Positions 6,470 to 13,366 of a DNA stretch of 13,374 nt are shown piece by piece. The notes beneath the pieces were generated by a model, which ran no database searches, was not told where the DNA came from, and saw only the letters and a program-made list of their open reading frames with translations. Source of the stretch: Candidatus Puniceispirillum sp. (GTDB lineage Bacteria > Pseudomonadota > Alphaproteobacteria > Puniceispirillales > Puniceispirillaceae); the NCBI GenBank assembly GCA_016778825.1, contig JADHOU010000017.1, positions 1-13,374 on the forward strand. Reading direction: 5' to 3'. Made by a program: the position numbers and the translations under genes. The stretch's first letter is position 1; each line of letters starts with the position of its first letter.

Positions 6470-8233
6470 ATGATGTTAGATATGCCTGACACAACGACAA
6501 AATTGATTGATGTTGGCGCGGTTTTACGGGCTCGTATGCCATCCCTAAAGCATTATCCGGCGGTACTTGTCCGGTTTTTGATCTGGTGTCTTCGCACCCT
6601 TGTGAATGAAGACCGCATCAATCAGTTTTTGCAAAAACATGGATATCTCAAAGGAACTGATTTTATTGATCAGGTTTTTGATGAATTGCAGCTTGATTAT
6701 CTGGTTCGCCATGACGAGATCAAAAACATCCCTGTTACCGGGCGGGTGCTGATTGCTGCCAATCATCCGCTTGGCGGGCTAGATGGGTTGGCACTGCTTC
6801 GCCTTATTGGAAAAACGCGCCGTGATGTGTCAATTGTTGTGAATGAATTATTATGTAATATCAATTCTCTAAACAGCATGTTTCTACCGGTGGATGCATT
6901 TGGTGGGGAAACGCATAGAGCCGATCTAGAGCGGATCATCACGGCATTAAATCAAGATCGTGCGGTTATTATTTTCCCCGCTGGTGCGGTGTCGCGGGCA
7001 GGGCCAAAAGGCATTCGTGATGGCAAATGGCTATCGGGGTTTTTACGCATTGCCGAAAAGACATCGGCGCCCATTTTGCCAATCCACATTCGGGCGCGAA
7101 ATTCGGTTCTTTTCTATCTTGTTGCGAGGTTAAGCGCGACACTATCCATGCTGATGCTGCCGCGTGAAATGACTGGATTTAAGGGCAAGATTAGCCTGAC
7201 CATCGGCCAACTGATTCCCATTGGTGATTTTGAGTCTCTGCCAATGGGGCGGCGTGAAAAGGCACAGCTTGTGAACCGGCATTTGCGCCGTCTTGGGCGT
7301 GGAAAACCCCCCGTCTTTAAGACGCCAAAAGGCATTATTCATCCAGTATCACGAAAAACCCTTCGTGATGAGCTAAAATCGGCTGAAAAGCTTGGCATTA
7401 CGGTGGATAACAAGCATATTCTGTTAATTGATTATGCCGAAAACACCGCGGTTATGGATGAAATTGGTCGGTTGCGTGAGCTGACCTTCCGGTTGGTCGG
7501 TGAGGGTACAGGACAAAGCAAGGATATTGACCAATTCGATCATTATTACCGCCATCTATTATTGTGGGATGATGATCGGCTGGAAATTGCTGGTGCCTAT
7601 CGCCTTGGCGAGATATGGCGCTGGCAGGGACAGCCAAAAACAAAGCTCTATTCACAATCGCTTTTTGACTATCAGCCGTCAATTCAGCCTCTGTTCGCGC
7701 AAGGTTTGGAACTTGGGCGAAGCTTTGTCCAGCCGCAATATTGGGGGCTACGCAGTCTTGATTATCTATGGCAGGGAATTGGTGCCTATCTCGCATCGCA
7801 TCCGCAAGTAAGATATCTGTTTGGCCCGGTTAGCTTATCAAATAATATGCCAAAAGCAGCACTTGATATGTTGGTGCATTTCTATGAAACCCATTTTGCC
7901 GATCCGGATCATTTGGCGCTTCCTGCCATCCCCTATGTGATTGATGCGGATAGCGCGGCAGATTTGCGTCAGCACATGCCTGGTCTGGATTTTGACATGG
8001 ATCATAAATGGCTTCGCAGCCAACTTGGGTTTATGGGGCTGAAAATACCAACATTATTCAAACAATATGCCGATGTTTGCACCCCGGGTGGAGCGCGGTT
8101 TTGCGGCTTTAGCATTGATCCGGCCTTTAATCATTGTGTTGATGGGCTGGTACTGGTCGATATTCACCAGCTAAAGCCAAAAAAACGCGCCCGTTATATT
8201 GGTGAGGCACTAACCATCGCCGATCAAAGCTGA
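6470..8233 (+). CDS. olsF: Two-domain acyltransferase, OlsF-type bifunctional ornithine-lipid synthase (probable)
   Basis: A 587-residue protein with two acyltransferase modules. The N-terminal module is of lysophospholipid/OlsA type: NHPLGGLDG at 98-106 (the His/Asp acyltransferase motif, with five residues between H99 and D105) and IIFPAGAVSR at 167-176, followed by IRDGKW. The C-terminal module is of GNAT/OlsB-like type: EIGRLRELTFRLVGEG near 327-342, LGRSFVQPQYWGLRSLDYLW at 415-434 and YLFGPVSLSNNMP at 449-461. This combination fits OlsF, which makes ornithine lipid by N- and then O-acylation, with the N-terminal part doing the O-acylation. Activity at the inner membrane face is expected. 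Starts at 6470, 6473 or 6482 are possible; GAGG at 6464-6467 favours 6473. Alternatives are another N-acyl amino-acid lipid, or the broader 'hemolysin-like' acyltransferases. An upstream Pho box supports a phosphate-sparing role. Confidence 0.75.
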   Translation: MMLDMPDTTTKLIDVGAVLRARMPSLKHYPAVLVRFLIWCLRTLVNEDRINQFLQKHGYLKGTDFIDQVFDELQLDYLVRHDEIKNIPVTGRVLIAANHPLGGLDGLALLRLIGKTRRDVSIVVNELLCNINSLNSMFLPVDAFGGETHRADLERIITALNQDRAVIIFPAGAVSRAGPKGIRDGKWLSGFLRIAEKTSAPILPIHIRARNSVLFYLVARLSATLSMLMLPREMTGFKGKISLTIGQLIPIGDFESLPMGRREKAQLVNRHLRRLGRGKPPVFKTPKGIIHPVSRKTLRDELKSAEKLGITVDNKHILLIDYAENTAVMDEIGRLRELTFRLVGEGTGQSKDIDQFDHYYRHLLLWDDDRLEIAGAYRLGEIWRWQGQPKTKLYSQSLFDYQPSIQPLFAQGLELGRSFVQPQYWGLRSLDYLWQGIGAYLASHPQVRYLFGPVSLSNNMPKAALDMLVHFYETHFADPDHLALPAIPYVIDADSAADLRQHMPGLDFDMDHKWLRSQLGFMGLKIPTLFKQYADVCTPGGARFCGFSIDPAFNHCVDGLVLVDIHQLKPKKRARYIGEALTIADQS

Positions 8234-8290
8234 CTCTGGCATGAATTTTGCGTTCATCTTGGATGACAACGGGCCAAGGAGGACTGCATT

Positions 8291-8557
8291 ATGGCACCAA
8301 AATTGAATTCGGATATAATTGTCGATGTGATCGAGGCCACCATTCGGGTACTGGTTGATACCGGATTAACCCGTGATGAGGCATTGCAAGTGATGCTAAG
8401 TCAGGTTGCGGCACAGGTTTCACCGGATGTGATGAAAATCGCAACCAAGCTGAATGAAAAATATCATCATGATTTCGATCAGGCAAAATGGCATGCTGAT
8501 AATCGTAAGCAGGACACGCCCGTTGGCTCAGCCGAATTTGCCTTTGGCCCGCTTTAG
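8291..8557 (+). CDS. Conserved-looking 88-residue protein of unknown function
   Basis: I do not recognise this family. The protein is soluble and largely helical by inspection: a hydrophobic-polar N-terminal helix (DIIVDVIEATIRVLVDTG), TRDEALQVMLSQVAAQVS, then VMKIATKLNEKYHHDFDQAKWH and a probably disordered tail. It has no signal peptide, cysteines or membrane segment. Expression is well supported by a consensus AAGGAGGA at 8276-8283, 7 bases before the ATG. It lies 57 bases downstream of the OlsF-like gene on the same strand with no obvious terminator between, so it may share that transcript, and it converges on the aconitase X genes. Confidence 0.7.
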   Translation: MAPKLNSDIIVDVIEATIRVLVDTGLTRDEALQVMLSQVAAQVSPDVMKIATKLNEKYHHDFDQAKWHADNRKQDTPVGSAEFAFGPL

Positions 8558-8592
8558 CCGCCGGATCTGTCACATCACTTTATCTGCCTGAT

Positions 8593-9000
8593 TTAATCGT
8601 GAATTATGACCTCGCCTGCAGCAGGGTCAATTTCAATGATCTGTCCTGATTTGATAAGGCTGGTCACATCGCCATCTTCAAATCGGTCACACATGGCCAT
8701 ATTGGCCAATGCCGCCCCTTGCACCAGAATGGTGTTTGCCTCATTAAACAAAATCCCCTTTGGTGTAATGCCTCTAGCTGTCATTTCATGCAGCATCCAC
8801 GCCGTTGCAACACCACCTTTTGCTGTGTTGAACACAAGAATTTTCTGATCATATGATTGTCCGGCAAGCTTGTGCTGTGGGCGTGAAAAAATCCCCTTTA
8901 TCCGGTCAAGATCATAGCGTGCGGAAAAATTATCATCGGCAACAAGCGCCTCGCCAGTAACCTTTGGTCCAACGCCTTTGTGACATTTCAATCGTTTCAT
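8593..9000 (-). CDS. Aconitase X swivel domain protein (small subunit, DUF126)
   Basis: The 135-residue small subunit of a two-subunit aconitase X (AcnX) hydro-lyase; it closes over the large subunit's active site. Visible family segments are GPKVTGEALVADDNFS, the IFSRPQHKLAGQSY stretch, KILVFNTAKGGVATAWMLHE, and NTILVQGAALANM. In better-known AcnX small subunits a Gly-Ser-Ser-rich loop contributes a catalytic serine; here that loop reads TAKGGVATAW with no serine, and the usual GGxD region reads ARYDLD. The start ATG (9000-8998) overlaps the large-subunit stop as TGATG, and GGAGA at 9014-9010 lies 9 bases upstream. The open frame extends to 9036, but that would overlap the catalytic gene by more and lacks homology. 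The substrate is unknown. Confidence 0.85.
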   Translation of the reverse strand: MKRLKCHKGVGPKVTGEALVADDNFSARYDLDRIKGIFSRPQHKLAGQSYDQKILVFNTAKGGVATAWMLHEMTARGITPKGILFNEANTILVQGAALANMAMCDRFEDGDVTSLIKSGQIIEIDPAAGEVIIHD

Positions 9001-10283
9001 CAGATCATGTCTCCGTGAATGGCCGCTGCAACACAATCCTGCATGCTGGCAAGCGCTGGCTTATAGCCGTAACCACCTAAAATATTGACAATTTTTGCCG
9101 AATTGCTGAGAAGGCGAACCCAGCCATTTGCCTCACCAATTTCGCGGGCATATTGATTATAGAAACAAGTGCCTTCAAGCACGGTACCGCCAGCCGTTTC
9201 GATCTTATCGATAAAGCCCATTCGCCCAGCATCGCCATAGGTTTGCGGCGACGTACATACAATCAGCGGCAATTGCAATTTATGACCATCAACAAGGCCG
9301 GCAACCTGTTCCATTTCGACAATCGATAATTGTGGGGCTGCAAATACGACCACATCCGGCCGTTCGCCTTGGCTGGCAAAATTGCTTCGCAAAGACGCAA
9401 GGTCGGAGTCGGTTATTTGCGTGACGGGCAGGCTGGTGCCACCAATCGCTGCCAGATTTGGCGCTTCGGGGGTAATGCCAATCATGTGAAAAAGCGGAAT
9501 TGATCCATAGCTGGCCATCGCTGCGCCAAAATGCTTGATCTCATCCGATGTTGGCACGCGCTCAATGCCTTCGATCACTGGCACTTCCCAATATGATCCG
9601 GCCATCCGGCCAATCACCGCGCCAAGAACTCCCCAATCGGTCAATTCGGCAGGCTGAACCGTCACCTGAAAGCGGCGTGTTGCTGTGCGATTCTGGTCAA
9701 GGTGTAAACCATAGCGCGGTGTACGTCCGGTAAGTCCGGCCGCCAATGCAGATGGGCCGCCTTCAAAGTTAGACCGGGCGCCACAAACGCTGTTTGAATA
9801 GATCACAACGCCAGTATCGCCATAGGCAACATGATCGCCAAGCAATGGCGGCATGATGGTTTGATAATTGACACAAGTATTGGTCATCATAATGCCAACC
9901 GCCTCGCAAGCGGCGATAAAACGACGTTCGATCATGGCCATTTCTTCGGTTTGGCCAAGCGGACGGTAATGATTGAGATCAACCCCCCGTGGGTCGGTGA
10001 TCATCGGAATCACAACGCGGCCACCATCATTGGCGATTGATTCCATGAAATTCACGCCAGCCTCGCCAACCGATTCAGGGTCGGCCATCATATGTGCCTG
10101 ACTAACCGCTACCATATCCGGCGCGTCAAAAAATGCGCCAACCTTGATCTGATGATCAATTGCCCACTGTTTTGCCTTACCAAAATCGCCGTTCAGCATG
10201 GCCTTTTCTTCGTCATTTAACAGCATTTTCGAAACCTTGTCCTGTGCGGAGCCGTCTAAGGTAATGCTACGCATCTTGTGCAT
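9000..10283 (-). CDS. Aconitase X catalytic domain protein (large subunit, DUF521)
   Basis: The 427-residue catalytic subunit of aconitase X, an Fe-S hydro-lyase family. Characterised relatives dehydrate cis-3-hydroxy-L-proline (bacteria) or phosphomevalonate (archaea). Family signatures are TNTCVNYQ at 134-141, IYSNSVCGARSNFEGGPSAL at 161-180 followed by LTGRTPRYGLHL, and EGTCFYN at 370-376. C137, C167 and C373 are plausible cluster ligands. Where many relatives have a Gly-(Cys/Ser)-Pro-His segment, this protein has FAAPQLS at 314-320, and the usual DTC is GTC. ATG at 10283 or 10274 are both possible; neither has a strong ribosome binding site. It overlaps the small subunit by one base. No proline-racemase or mevalonate gene is nearby, so the substrate stays open. 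Confidence 0.87.
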   Translation of the reverse strand: MHKMRSITLDGSAQDKVSKMLLNDEEKAMLNGDFGKAKQWAIDHQIKVGAFFDAPDMVAVSQAHMMADPESVGEAGVNFMESIANDGGRVVIPMITDPRGVDLNHYRPLGQTEEMAMIERRFIAACEAVGIMMTNTCVNYQTIMPPLLGDHVAYGDTGVVIYSNSVCGARSNFEGGPSALAAGLTGRTPRYGLHLDQNRTATRRFQVTVQPAELTDWGVLGAVIGRMAGSYWEVPVIEGIERVPTSDEIKHFGAAMASYGSIPLFHMIGITPEAPNLAAIGGTSLPVTQITDSDLASLRSNFASQGERPDVVVFAAPQLSIVEMEQVAGLVDGHKLQLPLIVCTSPQTYGDAGRMGFIDKIETAGGTVLEGTCFYNQYAREIGEANGWVRLLSNSAKIVNILGGYGYKPALASMQDCVAAAIHGDMI

Positions 10284-10453
10284 TGATCGCCAAGCCTAAA
10301 TAGTCGCAAATTGCATTTTTCTAATCGAAGATGCGCCATGGCCGGCTGGTGATGGCTGCAATTTACCGGCAAAACGTTTTTCGGGCTTGCCAAAGGCGCT
10401 GTTCATGCTCATTTACCATAAGGAGCAAGACGGCCAGCGATTGGGTGATTTTG
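10284..10453. other. Divergent intergenic region, aconitase X / DCC protein
   Basis: A 170-base spacer that should hold promoters in both directions. An isolated AAGGAG lies at 10420-10425 but has no start codon at a proper distance in the DCC frame. The open frame of the DCC gene runs back to 10331, but its translation there is basic, cysteine-rich and not family-like. No clear promoter pair, hairpin or small gene was identified. Confidence 0.35.
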
Positions 10454-10840
10454 ATGATTGAAGTGTTTTTTGACGGTAAATGCGGGCATTGCAGTAAAGA
10501 GATTGCCTATTACCAGAATATTGCGCCATCAGGCATTTTTGCATGGATGGATATTGCGACTGATGCATCACCGCTGGCGGCGCATCAAATCTCGCAAGCC
10601 GATGCTTTGCGCCATCTTCATGTCCGCGATGCGGCAGGTGATTGGCATATTGGTGCCGCGGCCTTTTTGGTCATCTGGCAACAGCTTCGCTACTGGCGGT
10701 TTCTGGCAGTACTGGTTGGGTTGCCGATCATTCGCCAGATTGCCGCGATGGTTTATAACCGTTTTGCCGATTACCGTTTCGCCCGGCTTGCCCATTGCCA
10801 GACTGCCCAAAAGGCTCTGGCAAAAGTATTAACAAGCTAG
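10454..10840 (+). CDS. Thiol-disulfide oxidoreductase DCC family protein (DUF393)
   Basis: A 128-residue member of the DCC family, thioredoxin-like proteins named for a conserved Asp and two cysteines. The signature is at the very start: IEVFFDGKCGHCSKEIAYY with D7, C10 and C13. A conserved middle section (ADALRHLHVRDAAGDWHIGAAAFLVIW) and the aromatic, basic YWRFLAVLVGLPIIRQIAAM segment follow; the latter is hydrophobic enough to be membrane-associated. The ATG at 10454 is chosen because the family motif starts immediately after it and a GGGTGA ribosome-binding-like element lies at 10443-10448; a GTG at 10445 is an alternative. It converges on the DUF1330 gene 11 bases further. Its partners are unknown. 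Confidence 0.82.
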   Translation: MIEVFFDGKCGHCSKEIAYYQNIAPSGIFAWMDIATDASPLAAHQISQADALRHLHVRDAAGDWHIGAAAFLVIWQQLRYWRFLAVLVGLPIIRQIAAMVYNRFADYRFARLAHCQTAQKALAKVLTS

Positions 10841-10851
10841 GAACCGAAAAG

Positions 10852-11154
10852 TTAGAGACCTTCAAGAACGAGCAATGTAGCCTCGGAATTTACCAGCCGG
10901 ATTGATTTGACTGGTGCATATTCGGGGCTGTCTAAAAAGGCATGCGCTGCCGCCATTGATGGAAATTTCACCAAGACGATGCGGGCAGGGTTCCATAATT
11001 CAGCCTGAATGATATCCATTTTGCCGCCGCGGGTCAGATAGACGCCGCCATATTGTTCTGCAATCGGTTTGGCCGCAGCTTTATAATCTTCATAGGCAAC
11101 AGGGTCGGTGATTTTTGTGTCTACCAGAATATAGGCGGGTTTATCTTCAGTCAT
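10852..11154 (-). CDS. DUF1330 domain protein
   Basis: A 100-residue protein of the DUF1330 family, which adopts a dimeric ferredoxin-like alpha+beta barrel. No enzymatic role is established for the family. Characteristic segments are AYILVDTKITDPVAYEDYK, GGVYLTRGG, and VLVKFPSMAAAHAFLDSPEY followed by AP. An ATG three codons upstream (11163) is part of the AAGGATGG sequence itself; that AAGGA is placed 8 bases before the ATG at 11154, so 11154 is the likely start. It follows the dehalogenase-like gene after 21 bases on the same strand and is probably the last gene of that unit. Confidence 0.83.
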   Translation of the reverse strand: MTEDKPAYILVDTKITDPVAYEDYKAAAKPIAEQYGGVYLTRGGKMDIIQAELWNPARIVLVKFPSMAAAHAFLDSPEYAPVKSIRLVNSEATLLVLEGL

Positions 11155-11175
11155 GTGAACCATCCTTGGCCAGCG

Positions 11176-11889
11176 TCAAATTTTGGGGCAATCCAGCCCA
11201 TCAGCAACGCCTTCGACCGAATCTGCAATAATATCCCAGTCACTGGTGGCTTCAAAATCGACTTTTTGGTCAATGCCATATTCGGTTGGCCGATTGATAT
11301 AGGCGGTCCGCATACCCTCTTTGCGCGCGGCTTCTAGATCATCATTATGCGCTGCTGTCATCATGATTTCATCAGGTGCCATGCCCAAAAGACGAATGGC
11401 GTTTTGATAAACCGCCGGATTGCGTTTGAAGGCACGATGCATATCACTTGAGAAAATGAAATCCCATGGAATGCCAGCGCGTTTTGCCATGGTTGATAAT
11501 AAAACCACCGATCCGTTTGACAGGGGTGAGATTAAGAATTTTGATTTGATCCGCTTGAGGCCGGGAACACTGTCAGGCCATGGGGTTAGGCGGTGCCATG
11601 CGCGGTTCAGATGGTCGCGTTCAGCCTCATCAAGCATTGGCAAGCCGAATTGAGGCAAAATTTCATCCAGCCTTTCACGATAAATGACGTCAATGGAAAC
11701 CCATGATCGCTCGCCAGCTGTTACGCGCGCCATGCCTGGCCGATATCCGGCGCGCCAGGCACGGGCAAATCCATCACCATCAAAATCGGCAACGCCCTTT
11801 TGGGTGGCAACATCCTCGCCTTCGCGGGCAATTGACGAGCGCCAGTCAACAATGGTGCCAAATGTATCGAATAAAACAGCTTTGATCAT
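11176..11889 (-). CDS. Haloacid dehalogenase-like (HAD) hydrolase, type II family
   Basis: A 237-residue HAD-superfamily hydrolase of the (S)-2-haloacid dehalogenase type II group. The nucleophile motif is FDTFGTIVDW with D8; RAWRAGYRPGM holds the conserved arginine region; motif II is SPLSNGS; motif III FKRNPAVYQNA supplies the lysine; motif IV is TAAHNDDLEAARKEGMRTAY. Tested L-2-haloacid dehalogenases have Ser-Ser-Asn in motif IV, whereas this one has Ala-Ala-His-Asn, so dehalogenation is uncertain and another carbon-halide or phosphate ester substrate is possible. The start at 11889 is preferred over 11895 and over TTG at 11901 because GAGA at 11900-11897 is then properly spaced. It lies between the transporter gene (73 bases upstream) and the DUF1330 gene. 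Confidence 0.85.
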   Translation of the reverse strand: MIKAVLFDTFGTIVDWRSSIAREGEDVATQKGVADFDGDGFARAWRAGYRPGMARVTAGERSWVSIDVIYRERLDEILPQFGLPMLDEAERDHLNRAWHRLTPWPDSVPGLKRIKSKFLISPLSNGSVVLLSTMAKRAGIPWDFIFSSDMHRAFKRNPAVYQNAIRLLGMAPDEIMMTAAHNDDLEAARKEGMRTAYINRPTEYGIDQKVDFEATSDWDIIADSVEGVADGLDCPKI

Positions 11890-11962
11890 AATCATTCTCA
11901 AACATCAGGTTTCTGTGGGCGGCCATTTGCGCCGATCAAACTGATGGTGAATTAAGATCAGA

Positions 11963-13045
11963 TTAAACGCTAGCGGTCGCTGTTTCGCTGTTAAGAAAGC
12001 CACTAATAAAGCGCAAACGCAATGACAAATTGCCAAGGCCGAAACCCGCAAAGGCAATCAATACGCCGCCATTCAGAACGCCGCCGCCGGTCAAAAGCCA
12101 TCCAACCGTGCAGCCGCCAGCAATCACCCCGCCAAAGGCCATGAAAAATGCACCAAGAATATAGCGAAGCGGGTGCGGTGCATTGTTAAAGCCTTCAATA
12201 ACAATACGGCCAGATAATTTTGCCGATAAAATCGTGCCCATAAAGGCACCGCCAACCAGCCCAAGACCAAATTTTGGGGTGAGGGCGGTCGAGTAGACGA
12301 AGTAGCCAAGACTGTCAGCAACAGGAAGGATAAACCGCAGGCCTTCGACCGGAACCGGATCAAACTCATCGGCACCGATGACGGCAGTGATAAAGAAACA
12401 AGCTGGGACCAGTAGGCCAATAGAGGCTGCCATGAGGGCGCGTTTTACCGGCTGGTCGGCACCACCGCGCCGCATGACCAAAACGATAGCCGCAAGCAAT
12501 AACAGAACCCAGATTGCAAACAGGCTGTGGGATAAAGCTGGGCCATATTCAATCTGCCCAAGGTTGGCGAGGGTGATCCGCGGCACGGCTAAAACGCCGC
12601 TAATTGCCGACCATGCAAAAAGCGATAAAAACACCAATGTGATCAAGGCGCGAATATTGCCGCGACCCGATAAGACGATCAACCGCGACACGCAACCACG
12701 GCTAAGCCCCATACCAATGCCGAAAAGCAATGTTCCAAAAAACAAACCAACCAGATTTATTGGCGCTTTGAATTGTCGCGCCGCCTCAATATTGATCAGA
12801 TCCAACTGGCGTGCGACCAAGATCGCAATGATCGCCGATATGCCAGCAATAGCAACTTGCCAAAGCTGGTTAAACGCGCCACGGCCTTTCCGGCTGGTTA
12901 ATGAAAATATCTCGTCATAGGCCGAGCGGGCGCAATAGTCACTGCGTTCGGCAAGCCAGCCAAACAGACCGCCAACAAGCAGGCTTGCTGCTAGAATAAG
13001 TGTTGTGACACCATAGATGTCGCGCCATTCGATAATCGTTTCCAC
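11963..13045 (-). CDS. YeeE/YedE-family sulfur-compound (thiosulfate) transporter
   Basis: A 360-residue polytopic inner-membrane protein of the YeeE/YedE (DUF395) family; characterised members import thiosulfate through a channel lined with conserved cysteines. About nine hydrophobic segments are visible. The key motifs are ERSDYCARSA with C38, GMGLSRGCVSRL with C118 in the first half, and AGGCTVGWLLTGGG with C312 in the second, matching the family's inverted internal repeat. The start is GTG at 13045 with GAGG 6 bases upstream; the overlapping ATG is out of frame. A sulfurtransferase (TusA/YeeD) partner often found next to yeeE is not present in the window. The hydrolase and DUF1330 genes follow on the same strand, so co-transcription is likely. 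The substrate is inferred from family only. Confidence 0.88.
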   Translation of the reverse strand: METIIEWRDIYGVTTLILAASLLVGGLFGWLAERSDYCARSAYDEIFSLTSRKGRGAFNQLWQVAIAGISAIIAILVARQLDLINIEAARQFKAPINLVGLFFGTLLFGIGMGLSRGCVSRLIVLSGRGNIRALITLVFLSLFAWSAISGVLAVPRITLANLGQIEYGPALSHSLFAIWVLLLLAAIVLVMRRGGADQPVKRALMAASIGLLVPACFFITAVIGADEFDPVPVEGLRFILPVADSLGYFVYSTALTPKFGLGLVGGAFMGTILSAKLSGRIVIEGFNNAPHPLRYILGAFFMAFGGVIAGGCTVGWLLTGGGVLNGGVLIAFAGFGLGNLSLRLRFISGFLNSETATASV

Positions 13046-13188
13046 ATTGTACCTCGAGTAGAAGCTTTAATCCGCTTCGAATAGCATTTTTTATTTTTTT
13101 TGAAAGGTATAATTCGCTCGTACGAAAAATAAATTCTCTTTGGTTGAAATTTTAAGCAAAATTTTGTGAAAACGCGTGTTTTGAGACA
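13046..13188. other. AT-rich spacer between yeeE-like gene and riboswitch promoter region
   Basis: This very AT-rich stretch holds the promoter of the leftward transporter unit. A perfect TATAAT occurs on the plus strand at 13108-13113, without a good -35 partner. A short hairpin GAAGC/GCTTC (13061-13065 with 13074-13078) is followed by T-runs at 13087-13101. Small palindromes such as CGTACG and CAAAATTTTG are present. No gene was recognised. Confidence 0.4.
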
Positions 13189-13254
13189 ATGCCCAATCGA
13201 GCCGTCATCGCGGCGGCTATCTTCGCGCTTGAAATTGCCGCTTTAGCTGGCTAG
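13189..13254 (+). CDS. Possible 21-residue hydrophobic micropeptide (doubtful)
   Basis: An ATG-to-TAG frame of 21 codons beginning MPNRAVIAAAIF and ending ALAG, alanine-rich and hydrophobic enough to span a membrane once. GAGA is positioned 4 bases before the ATG. Its base composition is GC-rich compared with the AT-rich sequence on its left, and its codons look like coding sequence. However, a reasonable promoter for the riboswitch transcript overlaps its 3' half, so it may be chance. Confidence 0.2.
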   Translation: MPNRAVIAAAIFALEIAALAG

Positions 13255-13257
13255 GGT
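13229..13257 (+). promoter_or_regulatory. Candidate promoter of the TPP-riboswitch transcript
   Basis: TTGAAA (13229-13234) and TAGGGT (13252-13257) are separated by 17 bases. Transcription would begin near 13264, precisely at the first base of the riboswitch P1 stem. The -10 match is weak (3/6), so this is tentative. Confidence 0.35.
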
Positions 13258-13263
13258 GAGGTA

Positions 13264-13366
13264 TCTGTTGGGGTGCATTGGTTTGACCAGTTGGTCAATG
13301 TCAAGGCTGAGAAGCGAAAGCTAACTCATAGAACCTGATCCAGTTAAAACTGGCGTAGGGAACGGA
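13264..13366 (+). promoter_or_regulatory. TPP riboswitch (THI element)
   Basis: The conserved thiamine pyrophosphate aptamer is clear: GGGGTGC at 13269-13275, GGCTGAGA at 13305-13312, GAACCTGATC at 13331-13340, a CCAG/CTGG stem, and GCGTAGGGA at 13353-13361. P1 pairs TCTGTT (13264-13269) with AACGGA (13361-13366), allowing one G-U. The P3 arm is a hairpin with TTGACC/GGTCAA closing an AGTT loop. A small extra hairpin AGC-GAAA-GCT (13313-13322) follows GGCTGAGA, and the P2 3' strand reads ACTC, giving a G-U pair. It senses TPP and would repress the downstream gene, which starts outside the window (likely thiC or a thiamine transporter). Control at translation initiation is probable because the start codon must follow within a few tens of bases. 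Confidence 0.95.

Noticed and set aside
10331..10453. N-terminal extension of the DCC protein
   Set aside because: The extension is basic and cysteine-rich, unlike the family, and the conserved FFDGKCGHC motif starts just after the ATG at 10454.
12378..12920. 180-codon plus-strand open frame opposite the YeeE-like gene
   Set aside because: Its translation is highly basic and low in recognisable motifs, as expected for the antisense of a membrane-protein gene; the minus-strand frame has clear family motifs.
13061..13101. GAAGC/GCTTC hairpin and T-runs as a plus-strand terminator
   Set aside because: The stem is only 5 pairs, the T-run begins 8-9 bases after it, and no plus-strand gene ends nearby.
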